In this document: positions 1-6,482 of the stretch, piece by piece
Position numbering within the stretch: the stretch's first letter is position 1
How the letters are laid out: each line of letters starts with the position of its first letter
NCBI GenBank assembly: GCA_036012155.1
Contig: DASCOT010000201.1
Location: 1-9,721, forward strand
Direction: 5' to 3'
DNA: 9,721 nt
Source: DASCOT01 sp036012155
Lineage (GTDB): Bacteria > Acidobacteriota > UBA890 > WLXD01
Translations under genes and position numbers: made by a program
Notes under the pieces: generated by a model
Told to the model about the DNA's origin: nothing
Databases searched by the model: none
The model's input: only the letters and a program-made list of their open reading frames with translations

Positions 1-1
1 C

Positions 2-517
2 ATTGACTTGCCCCTGTTCACCGTGATCCAGCAGGTTCTCATCACGCGGGCCGGACCCGAGTTGTTTTCACACATCGTCACGCATGGCGGCGGCAAGCTG
101 ACCGTCAAGCAACAGGCAGGCGGCAACGTTCTGATCGGCGGCGGCTGGACGGGCAAGGGGAACTCCGATCGCGAGGAGCACGAGCTCCACTACGAGAGCG
201 TCGTCGGCAACGCGCGCAAGGCCGTCGATACGATTCCCGGGCTCAGCGCGCGTTTTCTCCTACGCGCCTGGACCGGGCTTGAGGGCCGGAGTCCGGACCG
301 GTTGCCGGTGCTGGGTCCCGTTCCGGGATTCGACGGGCTCCACGTGCTCGGCTGCGCGGCTGGCGGCTTCACGCTCGGGCCGACCTGTGGCCGTATCGTC
401 GCGAGCCTGATCCTCGGCGAGGAGCCCGCCGCTCCCTACCGACCCTATCTCGTCTCCCGTTTCACCAACGAACCGGCCGCGCTCCGCGCGTCCAGTTCAA
501 GCGAGGAAGAACCCTGA
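2..517 (+). CDS. FAD-dependent oxidoreductase (DAO fold), C-terminal part; likely catalytic beta subunit of an HcnC/D-hydroxyproline dehydrogenase-like complex
   Basis: The gene enters from outside the window; the frame is open from base 2, so about 171 C-terminal residues are visible and the TTG at 8 is not a real start. The sequence shows the end of a D-amino-acid-oxidase fold: RAWTGLEGRSPDRLPVLGP, matching the family pattern R-x-W-x-G-x(4)-T/S-P-D-x-x-P-x-x-G, then the FAD-contacting HVLGCAAGGFTLGP segment and a closing GRIVASLILGE helix. Known relatives include glycine/sarcosine oxidase beta subunits, HcnC and the beta subunit of D-hydroxyproline dehydrogenase, which oxidise an amine to an imine. 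The DapA-family gene starts 1 bp after the stop, so they are almost certainly co-transcribed. The Fe-S and FAD partner subunits of such a complex lie on the opposite strand at 3420-5140. The substrate is inferred from context only; the N-terminal nucleotide-binding motif is outside the window. Confidence 0.88.
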   Translation: MDLPLFTVIQQVLITRAGPELFSHIVTHGGGKLTVKQQAGGNVLIGGGWTGKGNSDREEHELHYESVVGNARKAVDTIPGLSARFLLRAWTGLEGRSPDRLPVLGPVPGFDGLHVLGCAAGGFTLGPTCGRIVASLILGEEPAAPYRPYLVSRFTNEPAALRASSSSEEEP

Positions 518-518
518 C

Positions 519-1430
519 ATGAACAACGGCAAGGTTGACTGGCACGGCTGCTTCGTGGCCGTGGTGACACCGTTCACGAGGAGCGGAGACCTCGACGAAA
601 GAGCATTCTCGGAGAACATCGAGTGGCTCATCGGCGAGGGAACGAACGGTATCGTGGTCTCCGGTTGCACCGGCGAGGCGTGGAGCCTGACCGAGAGCGA
701 GAGACTGCGGGCGTTCGAGCGCGCCGTCGACGCCGCGGCCGGCGCGGTCCCGGTGATCGCCGGCATCGGCAATATCAGGACGGAGACCGTGGTCGAGTTC
801 GGGCTGGCGGCGAAGGCGGCGGGGGTCGCCGGGGCGATGGTCCTGCCCCCCTACTACTGCCTACCGAGCGACGACGAGGTGGTCGAGCACTACCAGCGGA
901 TCTCCGACGGCATCGAGCTTCCGATCCTGCTGTACAACACCCCGGGACGGACGAGGGTCGACCTCGTCCCCGACCTCCTCGAAAGAATCGTCCAGGCCGA
1001 GTACGTAGTCGCCATCAAGGAGAGTTCGGCCGAGTTCCTGCGTGTGGAGCGGTTGCTCAACAAGTTCAGCGACGCAATCCAGGTGATGACCGGACACTCG
1101 GCCGACCGTGGCGTGCCTTCGGTCCTGATGGGCGCGAAGGGATGGGTCAGCTCCTTGGAGACCCAGATCCTGGGAGAGGAAGCGATCAGCATGTATCGTC
1201 TCGCGACGAGCGGCCAGGTCGAGGAGGCGAATCGGATCCAGCTCAAGACGGTGAAACTCGACGAGGAGATCCGCAGGTTCGGCACCTTCCCCGCCAACCT
1301 CAAAGCAGCGATGAACCTGCTTGGGCGATCGGGCGGCTATCCACGGTCGCCGTTGCTGCCGCTCAGCGACGAGCAGACCGCGGGCGTTCGCGGGGTCCTA
1401 GAGTCGATGGACCTGGCGGTGAAGGCCTGA
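519..1430 (+). CDS. Dihydrodipicolinate synthase (DapA)/N-acetylneuraminate lyase family protein; candidate 1-pyrroline-4-hydroxy-2-carboxylate deaminase
   Basis: A class I lyase/hydrolyase of 303 aa, the usual family length, expected to be a cytosolic TIM barrel. It uses a Schiff-base lysine, here K167 in VAIKESS. Other hallmarks are GCTGE (49-53), PPYYC (Y113, matching the Y107 that E. coli DapA donates across the dimer), and YNTPGRT with Y139 (catalytic Tyr133 equivalent) and R144 (carboxylate-binding Arg138 equivalent). The residue matching proton-relay Thr44 of DapA is Cys50. A GAGGA ribosome site lies 11 bp before the ATG, and the gene follows the DAO-fold oxidoreductase by 1 bp. This pairing is what hydroxyproline operons show: the dehydrogenase makes pyrroline-4-hydroxy-2-carboxylate and a DapA paralogue deaminates it to 2-oxoglutarate semialdehyde. 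Because an acid-sugar-type enolase enzyme is nearby, a 2-keto-3-deoxy sugar-acid aldolase or dehydratase is the main alternative. Lysine biosynthesis is unlikely in this context. The family is sure, the reaction is not. Confidence 0.93.
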   Translation: MNNGKVDWHGCFVAVVTPFTRSGDLDERAFSENIEWLIGEGTNGIVVSGCTGEAWSLTESERLRAFERAVDAAAGAVPVIAGIGNIRTETVVEFGLAAKAAGVAGAMVLPPYYCLPSDDEVVEHYQRISDGIELPILLYNTPGRTRVDLVPDLLERIVQAEYVVAIKESSAEFLRVERLLNKFSDAIQVMTGHSADRGVPSVLMGAKGWVSSLETQILGEEAISMYRLATSGQVEEANRIQLKTVKLDEEIRRFGTFPANLKAAMNLLGRSGGYPRSPLLPLSDEQTAGVRGVLESMDLAVKA

Positions 1431-1449
1431 GCGAACCGGCAGTGCACGG

Positions 1450-3423
1450 TCAACGTCCAATGTGCAGCTCCAGGAAGGCCAGGATCCGCCGGTACGAGTC
1501 GAGTTGGTGCGCGGGATCGGCTAACCCGTGCGCTTCGCCCTGATAGACGACCATCTCGAACTCCTTGTGATGCCGGTCGAGGGCGTCGGCGAGCTCGTAG
1601 CTCTGGGCCGGTGCGACGTTCTCGTCGGCGTCGCTGTGGATGATCAGCAGGGGGGCTTCCAGCCTGCCCACCAGGGCGATCGGCGAGATCCGACGGTACA
1701 GGTCGGGATCCACGTCGGGCGACGAGCCGATGTGGAAGAGCCGACTCCGGTTGACGAACCGGCGACGGTCGGTCGGCCCCATCAGATCGATACCGGCCGC
1801 GAACATCTCGGTGCGGCGCGTCAGGGCGAAGAGCGCTCGATATCCCCCATGGCTGAGCCCCATGACGGCGACGCGATCCGGATCGACACTCGGCTGACTC
1901 TTCAGGAATGCCGCCATTGCCTCGATGTCGAACAGCACGCCGCGGTCGTAGTCGCCGACCTCTGCGTCGCGGAACGCTCGTCCGTAGCCGGCGCTGCCGC
2001 GCTGATCGGCCATCAGCATCGGATAGCCGCTCTCGGCCAGATAGTGGAAGAACGGATGCCAGCCGTCGTAGAACTGGCCGTAGATGTTGGTGTGCAGGTT
2101 GACGATCGCGGGACGCTGCTCGCCGTCGCGCAGCCCCGACGGCTCCAGCAGAAACCCCTCGAGCCGCAGACCGTCCTCGGCCTCGAGGGACACCCGCTTC
2201 ATGCGCGGGAAATGCTTGGGCCGGAACGCGACGTGTGAGGAGAACGTGAGCTGCACGTCACCGTCGGCTGCTCCCACATACAGATCCGGCGGCGCCCACG
2301 GCGCCTCGTGTACGAACACCGGTGCGCCGTCACGGCGCCATCCTACCTGGCGGTAATTGCCGCGGCCTGCTCGCAGGAACTCGACGGTTCCCGCGTCGAC
2401 GGCGACGGCGGCGAGATCGAAGCTCCCGCCCCGGTTTGCCGAGATCAGGATCTGTGAGCCGTCGTGCGACCACACCGGCTCGACCTCGAAGTGCGGTGAG
2501 ATCGAGTCGTGCGGTCCGGTATCGATCTCTCGAGCGTCCCCACCGTCGCTGCGTGCGATCCAAACGTGTGTGAAGCCCGAGCGGTCGGACAGGAATGCCA
2601 GCGTCGATCCGTCCGGCGACCAGCGCGGCGTCGAGTTCGTAACCTCATCGACCGGTGTCAGGCGGCGAGGGGCGCCGCCGCCCGCGGCGACGGAAAAGAT
2701 CCCGCTAGCGAAGAAGTGCTCGTCGTCACGTCGGGCCTCATACGCGACCCATTCTCCGTCGGGCGACCAGTCGGGAGAGCGCTCCCGCGCGTCATCGTCG
2801 GTGAGGCGCCGCAGGCCGTGACGCTCTCCCGCGACGCTCGCAACCCAGAGGTCGACCTTTCCTCCACGACGGGAGACAAAGGCGATCTCGTCGCCCGTCG
2901 GCGACCAGGCCACGTCACCGTCGGTCGACGCGTGTGTGGTCACCCGATACGTGCTCCCGTCGGCGATGTCGACGATCCAAATGTCCCCCTCGGCCTCATA
3001 GGCGACCCGGCCACCGTCCGGGGAGAAGACGGGTCGGGTTTTGGCCTGCGGGCCGGAGGTCAAGCGCCGGATCCCACCGTCGTCGAGACGAGCCAGCCGC
3101 AGGTTGTTGTCATGGCCGAACCGAGGGATGACCGGGAATCCGAAGTAGAAGCCAGCGACCGTGTAGACGGAGTGCCGTCCGTCGGGCGAGACCGCGAAGT
3201 GCCCGAGTGTCACCGTCCGAGTGATCTGCTCGAGCGTGAAGCGTGGCCGGAACCGACCGTGCTCGGGGCTCGAGGCCCCGGATGACGCCGTCAGCCCGGT
3301 CTGCAGAATCGTCACCGCGATAACGAATACAGCCACACGGTGGCGGGGCCGCCGACGTCGCGGGCAGTCCGACCATACGGGGAGCGCTGGCGCGGAGCGT
3401 GCCGAGGGCGTGCGTTCTTTCAC
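1450..3423 (-). CDS. Secreted S9-family prolyl oligopeptidase-like peptidase with TolB/PD40 beta-propeller
   Basis: A 657 aa serine peptidase. Residues 22-29 are strongly basic, 30-45 hydrophobic and 46-52 small residues, which suggests a Sec-type signal peptide and periplasmic or outer location; the 29-residue basic n-region is long. At least six propeller repeats are visible (SPDG or similar near 79, 134, 174, 220, 269 and 319), giving the gating propeller of the family. The C-terminal alpha/beta hydrolase carries the triad: S524 in GLSHGGY, D600 in HSDADENV and H632 in GEAHGL. The GTG start overlaps the stop of the upstream oxidoreductase (GTGA) and has an AAGGAG ribosome site 7 bp upstream, so the start is firm. 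It is last in the operon and ends 19 bp from the convergent DapA-family gene. S9 enzymes cleave short peptides, often after proline or at acylated N termini; here it may release substrate for the neighbouring amine catabolism (inference). Acylaminoacyl-peptidase or dipeptidyl-peptidase specificity is equally possible. Confidence 0.93.
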   Translation of the reverse strand: MKERTPSARSAPALPVWSDCPRRRRPRHRVAVFVIAVTILQTGLTASSGASSPEHGRFRPRFTLEQITRTVTLGHFAVSPDGRHSVYTVAGFYFGFPVIPRFGHDNNLRLARLDDGGIRRLTSGPQAKTRPVFSPDGGRVAYEAEGDIWIVDIADGSTYRVTTHASTDGDVAWSPTGDEIAFVSRRGGKVDLWVASVAGERHGLRRLTDDDARERSPDWSPDGEWVAYEARRDDEHFFASGIFSVAAGGGAPRRLTPVDEVTNSTPRWSPDGSTLAFLSDRSGFTHVWIARSDGGDAREIDTGPHDSISPHFEVEPVWSHDGSQILISANRGGSFDLAAVAVDAGTVEFLRAGRGNYRQVGWRRDGAPVFVHEAPWAPPDLYVGAADGDVQLTFSSHVAFRPKHFPRMKRVSLEAEDGLRLEGFLLEPSGLRDGEQRPAIVNLHTNIYGQFYDGWHPFFHYLAESGYPMLMADQRGSAGYGRAFRDAEVGDYDRGVLFDIEAMAAFLKSQPSVDPDRVAVMGLSHGGYRALFALTRRTEMFAAGIDLMGPTDRRRFVNRSRLFHIGSSPDVDPDLYRRISPIALVGRLEAPLLIIHSDADENVAPAQSYELADALDRHHKEFEMVVYQGEAHGLADPAHQLDSYRRILAFLELHIGR

Positions 3424-4841
3424 GGACCTTCTCCTTCATCGGCGGCGGCGGCGAGAGCACCGAGACTCACCACCGCTTTCGCCGGGGGGCGAGCGGTGCC
3501 CTCGGACAACGTCCCGTGCTCGACGCCCTGCCGTCGCGCGAGCCACTCATGGACGAACGGGCCGCACATCCGCGCCTGGCAGGGCCCCATACCCGTGCGC
3601 GTCCATCCCTTGAGCAGGTCGAAGGTGGACGCGCCGTCGTCATGCGCCGCCCGGAGTTGTCCCAGGGTCACCTCCTCGCAGCGACAGACGACGACCGATG
3701 GCTCGTCGACGTCGTAGATCCCGGGACCCGGGCCATAGACGGCGTCGATGGCACGACGAAAGCGGTCGACTCGTCGCAGGCGTGCACGGAGCCCGTCGAT
3801 GCGTCGGGCGGCCTCAGCAGTGGGCAAGCGACCGAGTTCTCGGGCAACCGCGATCCCCGCGACCCGACCCTCCACCGTGGCTGCGACCGCGCCCGCGATG
3901 CCCGCACCGTCGCCCACGACGTAAACGCCCGGGACGGTAGACTGAAACTCCCCGTCGCGAACCGCGATCCAGCATCTCGTCGCCGGATCGTAGGTCGTAT
4001 CGCAACCGAAGATCCGTGGAAGCTCGAGCGACGGAAGCAACCCGTAGCCGACCGCGACCGAGTCGACCTCGAAGGTCCTGAGATCGCCCGGCTTCGACGA
4101 CCAGTCGGCCGCCGCCGGGCCGATCACCGCGCGCTCGACACGATCCTCGCCCTCGATCCGGACGAGCCTGGTTCGCGAGTGCCAGGGGACCCTTCCGCGC
4201 ATCAGGGACCAGCGATAGCGGAGCCCATCGAGCACCAGGCCAGGCTGGCACAAGATCGCCGGTAGCTGCCGAAGGGCAGCGAGCGAGGCTACCGGCTCGG
4301 AAACCGCGACGACGTCGGCGCCGGCCTCATGGAGCTGACTGGCAACGACCAGGAGTAAAGGGCCGGACCCTGCCAGCAGCACACGGTTCCCGATCAGAGT
4401 GCGCTGGCTCTTGAGGAGCGCCTGAGCGCCGCCGATCGTGAAGACCCCAGGGAGTGTCCAGCCCGACATCGGCACGGGCCGATCGTAGGCACCGGGCGCG
4501 AGAACGACCCGGCGCGCGCGGATGCGCTCGCAGAGATCGCCTGTGACGAGCTCAACGGTCCTGCGGTCGAAGTATCCCCACGCCGTGGTCTCGAGGCGGA
4601 TTTCGATACCGAGGTAGCGGGCCTCGGCTAGCAGCTCCCGTCCGCGTTCGAGCTCCTTCCCAGGGGCGCTCGAGCCAGGTCCCTCGAAGGTCTCCGGCGG
4701 CTGGCGAAAGATCTGGCCCCCGGGGCGAGAGTTGTCGTCGACGACGATGACGTCGACCCCCCCGCGCGCCGCTTCGATCGCCGCGCAGAGACCGCCGGGC
4801 CCCGCGCCCACGACCAGCAGGTCTCTTTCCGAGTCGTTCAT
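3420..4841 (-). CDS. FAD/NAD(P)-binding oxidoreductase with C-terminal BFD-like [2Fe-2S] domain (HcnB / D-hydroxyproline dehydrogenase alpha-type subunit)
   Basis: A 473 aa flavoprotein. A Rossmann FAD motif (GAGPGGLCAA, 12-21) is followed by SRPGGQIFRQ (38-47), typical of HcnB/SoxA-type alpha subunits. A second dinucleotide fold starts near 152 (VLLAGSGPLLL), and the distal FAD motif is GVYVVGDGAG (305-314). The C-terminal domain has four cysteines, C386 and C388 (CRCEEV) and C421 and C426 (GPCQARMCG), as in BFD-like [2Fe-2S] modules. In the known heterotrimers this subunit passes electrons from the amine-oxidising DAO-fold subunit to the respiratory chain. The ATG at 4841 is chosen because the glycine motif follows at once and because it overlaps the stop of the [2Fe-2S] gene (ATGA). 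The frame stays open to 5192, but those 117 codons are only the shadow of the [2Fe-2S] gene and have no domain. The missing beta partner is probably the gene at the left edge. A related NAD(P)H-dependent reductase is possible but less likely. Confidence 0.92.
   Translation of the reverse strand: MNDSERDLLVVGAGPGGLCAAIEAARGGVDVIVVDDNSRPGGQIFRQPPETFEGPGSSAPGKELERGRELLAEARYLGIEIRLETTAWGYFDRRTVELVTGDLCERIRARRVVLAPGAYDRPVPMSGWTLPGVFTIGGAQALLKSQRTLIGNRVLLAGSGPLLLVVASQLHEAGADVVAVSEPVASLAALRQLPAILCQPGLVLDGLRYRWSLMRGRVPWHSRTRLVRIEGEDRVERAVIGPAAADWSSKPGDLRTFEVDSVAVGYGLLPSLELPRIFGCDTTYDPATRCWIAVRDGEFQSTVPGVYVVGDGAGIAGAVAATVEGRVAGIAVARELGRLPTAEAARRIDGLRARLRRVDRFRRAIDAVYGPGPGIYDVDEPSVVVCRCEEVTLGQLRAAHDDGASTFDLLKGWTRTGMGPCQARMCGPFVHEWLARRQGVEHGTLSEGTARPPAKAVVSLGALAAAADEGEGP
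3431..3436 (-). promoter_or_regulatory. Ribosome binding site fixing the GTG start of the S9 peptidase
   Basis: Read on the - strand this is AAGGAG, 7 bp before the GTG at 3423. It lies inside the last codons of the upstream oxidoreductase gene, whose TGA overlaps the GTG as GTGA. This supports coupled translation and decides the start codon against internal alternatives. Confidence 0.6.
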
Positions 4842-5140
4842 TCCGTGCCGGATCCCATCGACCGCGTTTTCACTACCATCCCCTCTCGGATTGGGATGAG
4901 ACATGCCCGCAGACCGGCTCGCCCGTCGACCTCGACGAGGCAATCGAAGCAGACACCCATCGCGCAGAAGAGACCCCGGGGCTCGTTTCGTCTCGGGGTG
5001 ATCCGGAGCGTCCGACGCCCGGCCGCCAGCAACGCCACACCGATGGTCTCGCCCCGCCGACCCTCGACGATCTCGCCGTCGCACGAGAAGCGGACGATCT
5101 CGGCGCGATCCACATCGTCGAGGCGCAAGCCGCCGGGCAT
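4838..5140 (-). CDS. Small (2Fe-2S)-binding protein (HcnA / D-hydroxyproline dehydrogenase gamma-type subunit)
   Basis: A 100 aa ferredoxin-fold protein, the usual size of free-standing HcnA-like subunits; in heterotetrameric sarcosine oxidase the same module is the N terminus of the alpha subunit. The cluster signature is complete: C59-x4-C64-x2-C67-x12-C80 within GLFCAMGVCFDCLVEV and RAC. The N-terminal half (FSCDGEIVEGRRGETIGVAL) matches the beta-grasp opening of the Fer2_4 family. The ATG follows the enolase-superfamily stop by 2 bp, with a GGAG ribosome site 6 bp upstream inside that gene, and the stop overlaps the next ATG (ATGA). This strict coupling to the FAD/Fe-S subunit shows they form one complex. 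It presumably relays electrons between flavin sites or to an acceptor and has no activity alone. Confidence 0.93.
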   Translation of the reverse strand: MPGGLRLDDVDRAEIVRFSCDGEIVEGRRGETIGVALLAAGRRTLRITPRRNEPRGLFCAMGVCFDCLVEVDGRAGLRACLIPIREGMVVKTRSMGSGTE

Positions 5141-5142
5141 CG

Positions 5143-6267
5143 CTAGCTCCGGCGCAGAGGAGGCTCGTAGAGGAATTGTTCGAGAACCTCACGATCGAGA
5201 TCGATTCCGAGGCCCGGCTTGTCCGGGGCCGTGACCGTGCCCGACTCGAGCTGCGGCACGCCCGTGACGAGCTGACGGCAGAGCGGGTTCGATTGCATCG
5301 GGTACTCGACCAGATCTCGGCCTACGCCCGTCATCCAGTGGATCGCCGCCGTAGTGTTGATGCCGCTACCGAAGCAGTGGGGCACGCACCTGCAACCGCG
5401 CTCTGTGCTCAGCTTGCTGACGGCGATACCTGCCAGCAGCCCGCAGCGCCCGAGGTCGGGCTGAACGACGTCGAGGCCGGCATCGATCCACTCTCGAAAC
5501 TGCAGGAATGTCTCCTCGGTCTCGGCTCCGGCGATCGGGACATGGCTGAGCCCGCAGAGACGCGTGTACCCCTCGAGGTTGTCCGGATCGAGCGGCTCCT
5601 CGATCCAGTTCACGCCAAATCCGGCGGCGGCAGAGCATCCCCGGATCGCCTGCTCGAGGTTCCAGCGACGCCCGACATCGACGAACAGCTCGACGTCATC
5701 GCCGATTTGGTTCCGTACCGCGTCGAGCATGCGGTGGTCGGTCTTCTCGTCGAGGGCGAAGCCGCCGAACCCCAGCTTGACCGCGCTGAATCCCTTGTCG
5801 ATCAGTGCCTGTGCACGCACAGCCGATTCCTCGGGCGTGTCCGCCCACAGCGCGCTCGCGTACGCGCGGATGGGCCGGGACTCGACCTCCGCGATCAGAC
5901 GATAGACGGGCTTCGCCTCGATCTTGCCCATGAGGTCCCACAGGGCGAGCTCGATTCCGCTCATCGCGTGGATGGCGGCGCCACGCCGCCCGTACCAAGA
6001 GCTCGCGCGGTACATCGCCTCCCAGAGCGACTCGATGTTGTCGAGCTCCATTCCCTCGATGGCGCGCGCGAGCCCGTGACGTCCCCCACCTGACGGCGGC
6101 GCCTCGATGATGGACTTTGCGACGTACGAGGCCGACACGACCTCGCCGAAGCCGCTCTGGCCGTTTTCCGCCTGAACCTCGACGATCAGAACGTCCTGGG
6201 TTCCATCGAACACGTCAGAGACGTCGGGGATTCGCAGCTGCGAGGCCCTGACGGATTCGATCTTCAT
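5143..6267 (-). CDS. Mandelate racemase/muconate lactonizing enzyme (enolase superfamily) protein
   Basis: A 374 aa enzyme with an N-terminal capping domain (about 1-125) and a TIM barrel. Metal ligands are visible as D197 (FVDVGRRW), E223 (WIEEPLD) and E249 (IAGAETEE). The mandelate-racemase-type catalytic dyad is present as D271 (QPDLGRCG) and H297 (PHCFGSGI), with E321 in VEYPM. The usual K-x-K of strand 2 is K164-L-G166 here: the second lysine is missing and a glycine-rich stretch (KLGFGGF) follows. A His/Asp base with a single lysine suits a dehydratase acting on an acid sugar or hydroxy acid better than a 1,1-proton-transfer racemase, although racemases occur in the family. It is the first gene of the - strand operon, diverges from the LysR gene, and is 2 bp from the [2Fe-2S] gene. 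The ATG at 6267 lacks a good ribosome site (AAGGGGA is about 16 bp away). The substrate cannot be read from the sequence. Confidence 0.92.
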   Translation of the reverse strand: MKIESVRASQLRIPDVSDVFDGTQDVLIVEVQAENGQSGFGEVVSASYVAKSIIEAPPSGGGRHGLARAIEGMELDNIESLWEAMYRASSWYGRRGAAIHAMSGIELALWDLMGKIEAKPVYRLIAEVESRPIRAYASALWADTPEESAVRAQALIDKGFSAVKLGFGGFALDEKTDHRMLDAVRNQIGDDVELFVDVGRRWNLEQAIRGCSAAAGFGVNWIEEPLDPDNLEGYTRLCGLSHVPIAGAETEETFLQFREWIDAGLDVVQPDLGRCGLLAGIAVSKLSTERGCRCVPHCFGSGINTTAAIHWMTGVGRDLVEYPMQSNPLCRQLVTGVPQLESGTVTAPDKPGLGIDLDREVLEQFLYEPPLRRS

Positions 6268-6269
6268 CG

Positions 6270-6381
6270 CGGATCAGCGTCCCCTTCGGAGCTGGTATGC
6301 CGTCTCGAGCGTCAGTGTCTCACGGCGCAGGATCCGGACGCGGCAATACTTTCTACTGTGACGATTAACGCCGCTGATCCG
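6270..6381. repeat. Separated 10-bp inverted repeat in the divergent control region
   Basis: CGGATCAGCG at 6270-6279 is the exact reverse complement of CGCTGATCCG at 6372-6381. The first arm touches the start of the enolase-superfamily gene and the second overlaps the candidate LysR box. A perfect 10-bp match in about 200 bp is unlikely by chance but not impossible in GC-rich DNA. Paired operators bridged by looping is one reading; no function is shown. Confidence 0.35.
6364..6378. promoter_or_regulatory. Candidate LysR-type regulator box between the divergent genes
   Basis: ATTAACGCCGCTGAT is a partial 15-bp dyad (A-T-n-A-n-C-G around the centre) that satisfies the T-N11-A rule of LysR-family sites. 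It lies about 97 bp before the enolase-superfamily ATG and about 105 bp before the ATG at 6483 of the regulator. LysR proteins commonly bind such a site between themselves and their target operon, repressing their own gene and activating the other on inducer binding. No convincing -35/-10 pair was found on either strand, so promoter positions are not given. Confidence 0.3.
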
Positions 6382-6482
6382 AGGGCAACCACCTCGACCG
6401 GAACGCGAAGGCAGTCGCGAGACCCCGTGCTTTTCGCGTCGCGCTACGCTACCTTGTGTCGTTGGCAACCCTGATCGACTTC

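Noticed and set aside
1431..1449. Bidirectional terminator between the converging DapA-family and S9 peptidase genes
   Set aside because: The gap is only 19 bp and shows no hairpin with a T tract.
623..1543. A 306-codon open frame overlapping the DapA-family gene
   Set aside because: The translation is Arg/Gly-rich with no domain, while the overlapping frame has the complete lyase motif set.
3110..3460. A 116-codon - strand frame with ATG at the ribosome site of the S9 peptidase
   Set aside because: It has no recognisable domain, and the GTG-started frame carries the signal peptide and propeller.
4842..5192. A 117-residue N-terminal extension of the FAD/Fe-S oxidoreductase
   Set aside because: It lies wholly over the [2Fe-2S] gene in another frame, is Arg-rich and has no domain; the ATG at 4841 sits directly before the Rossmann motif.
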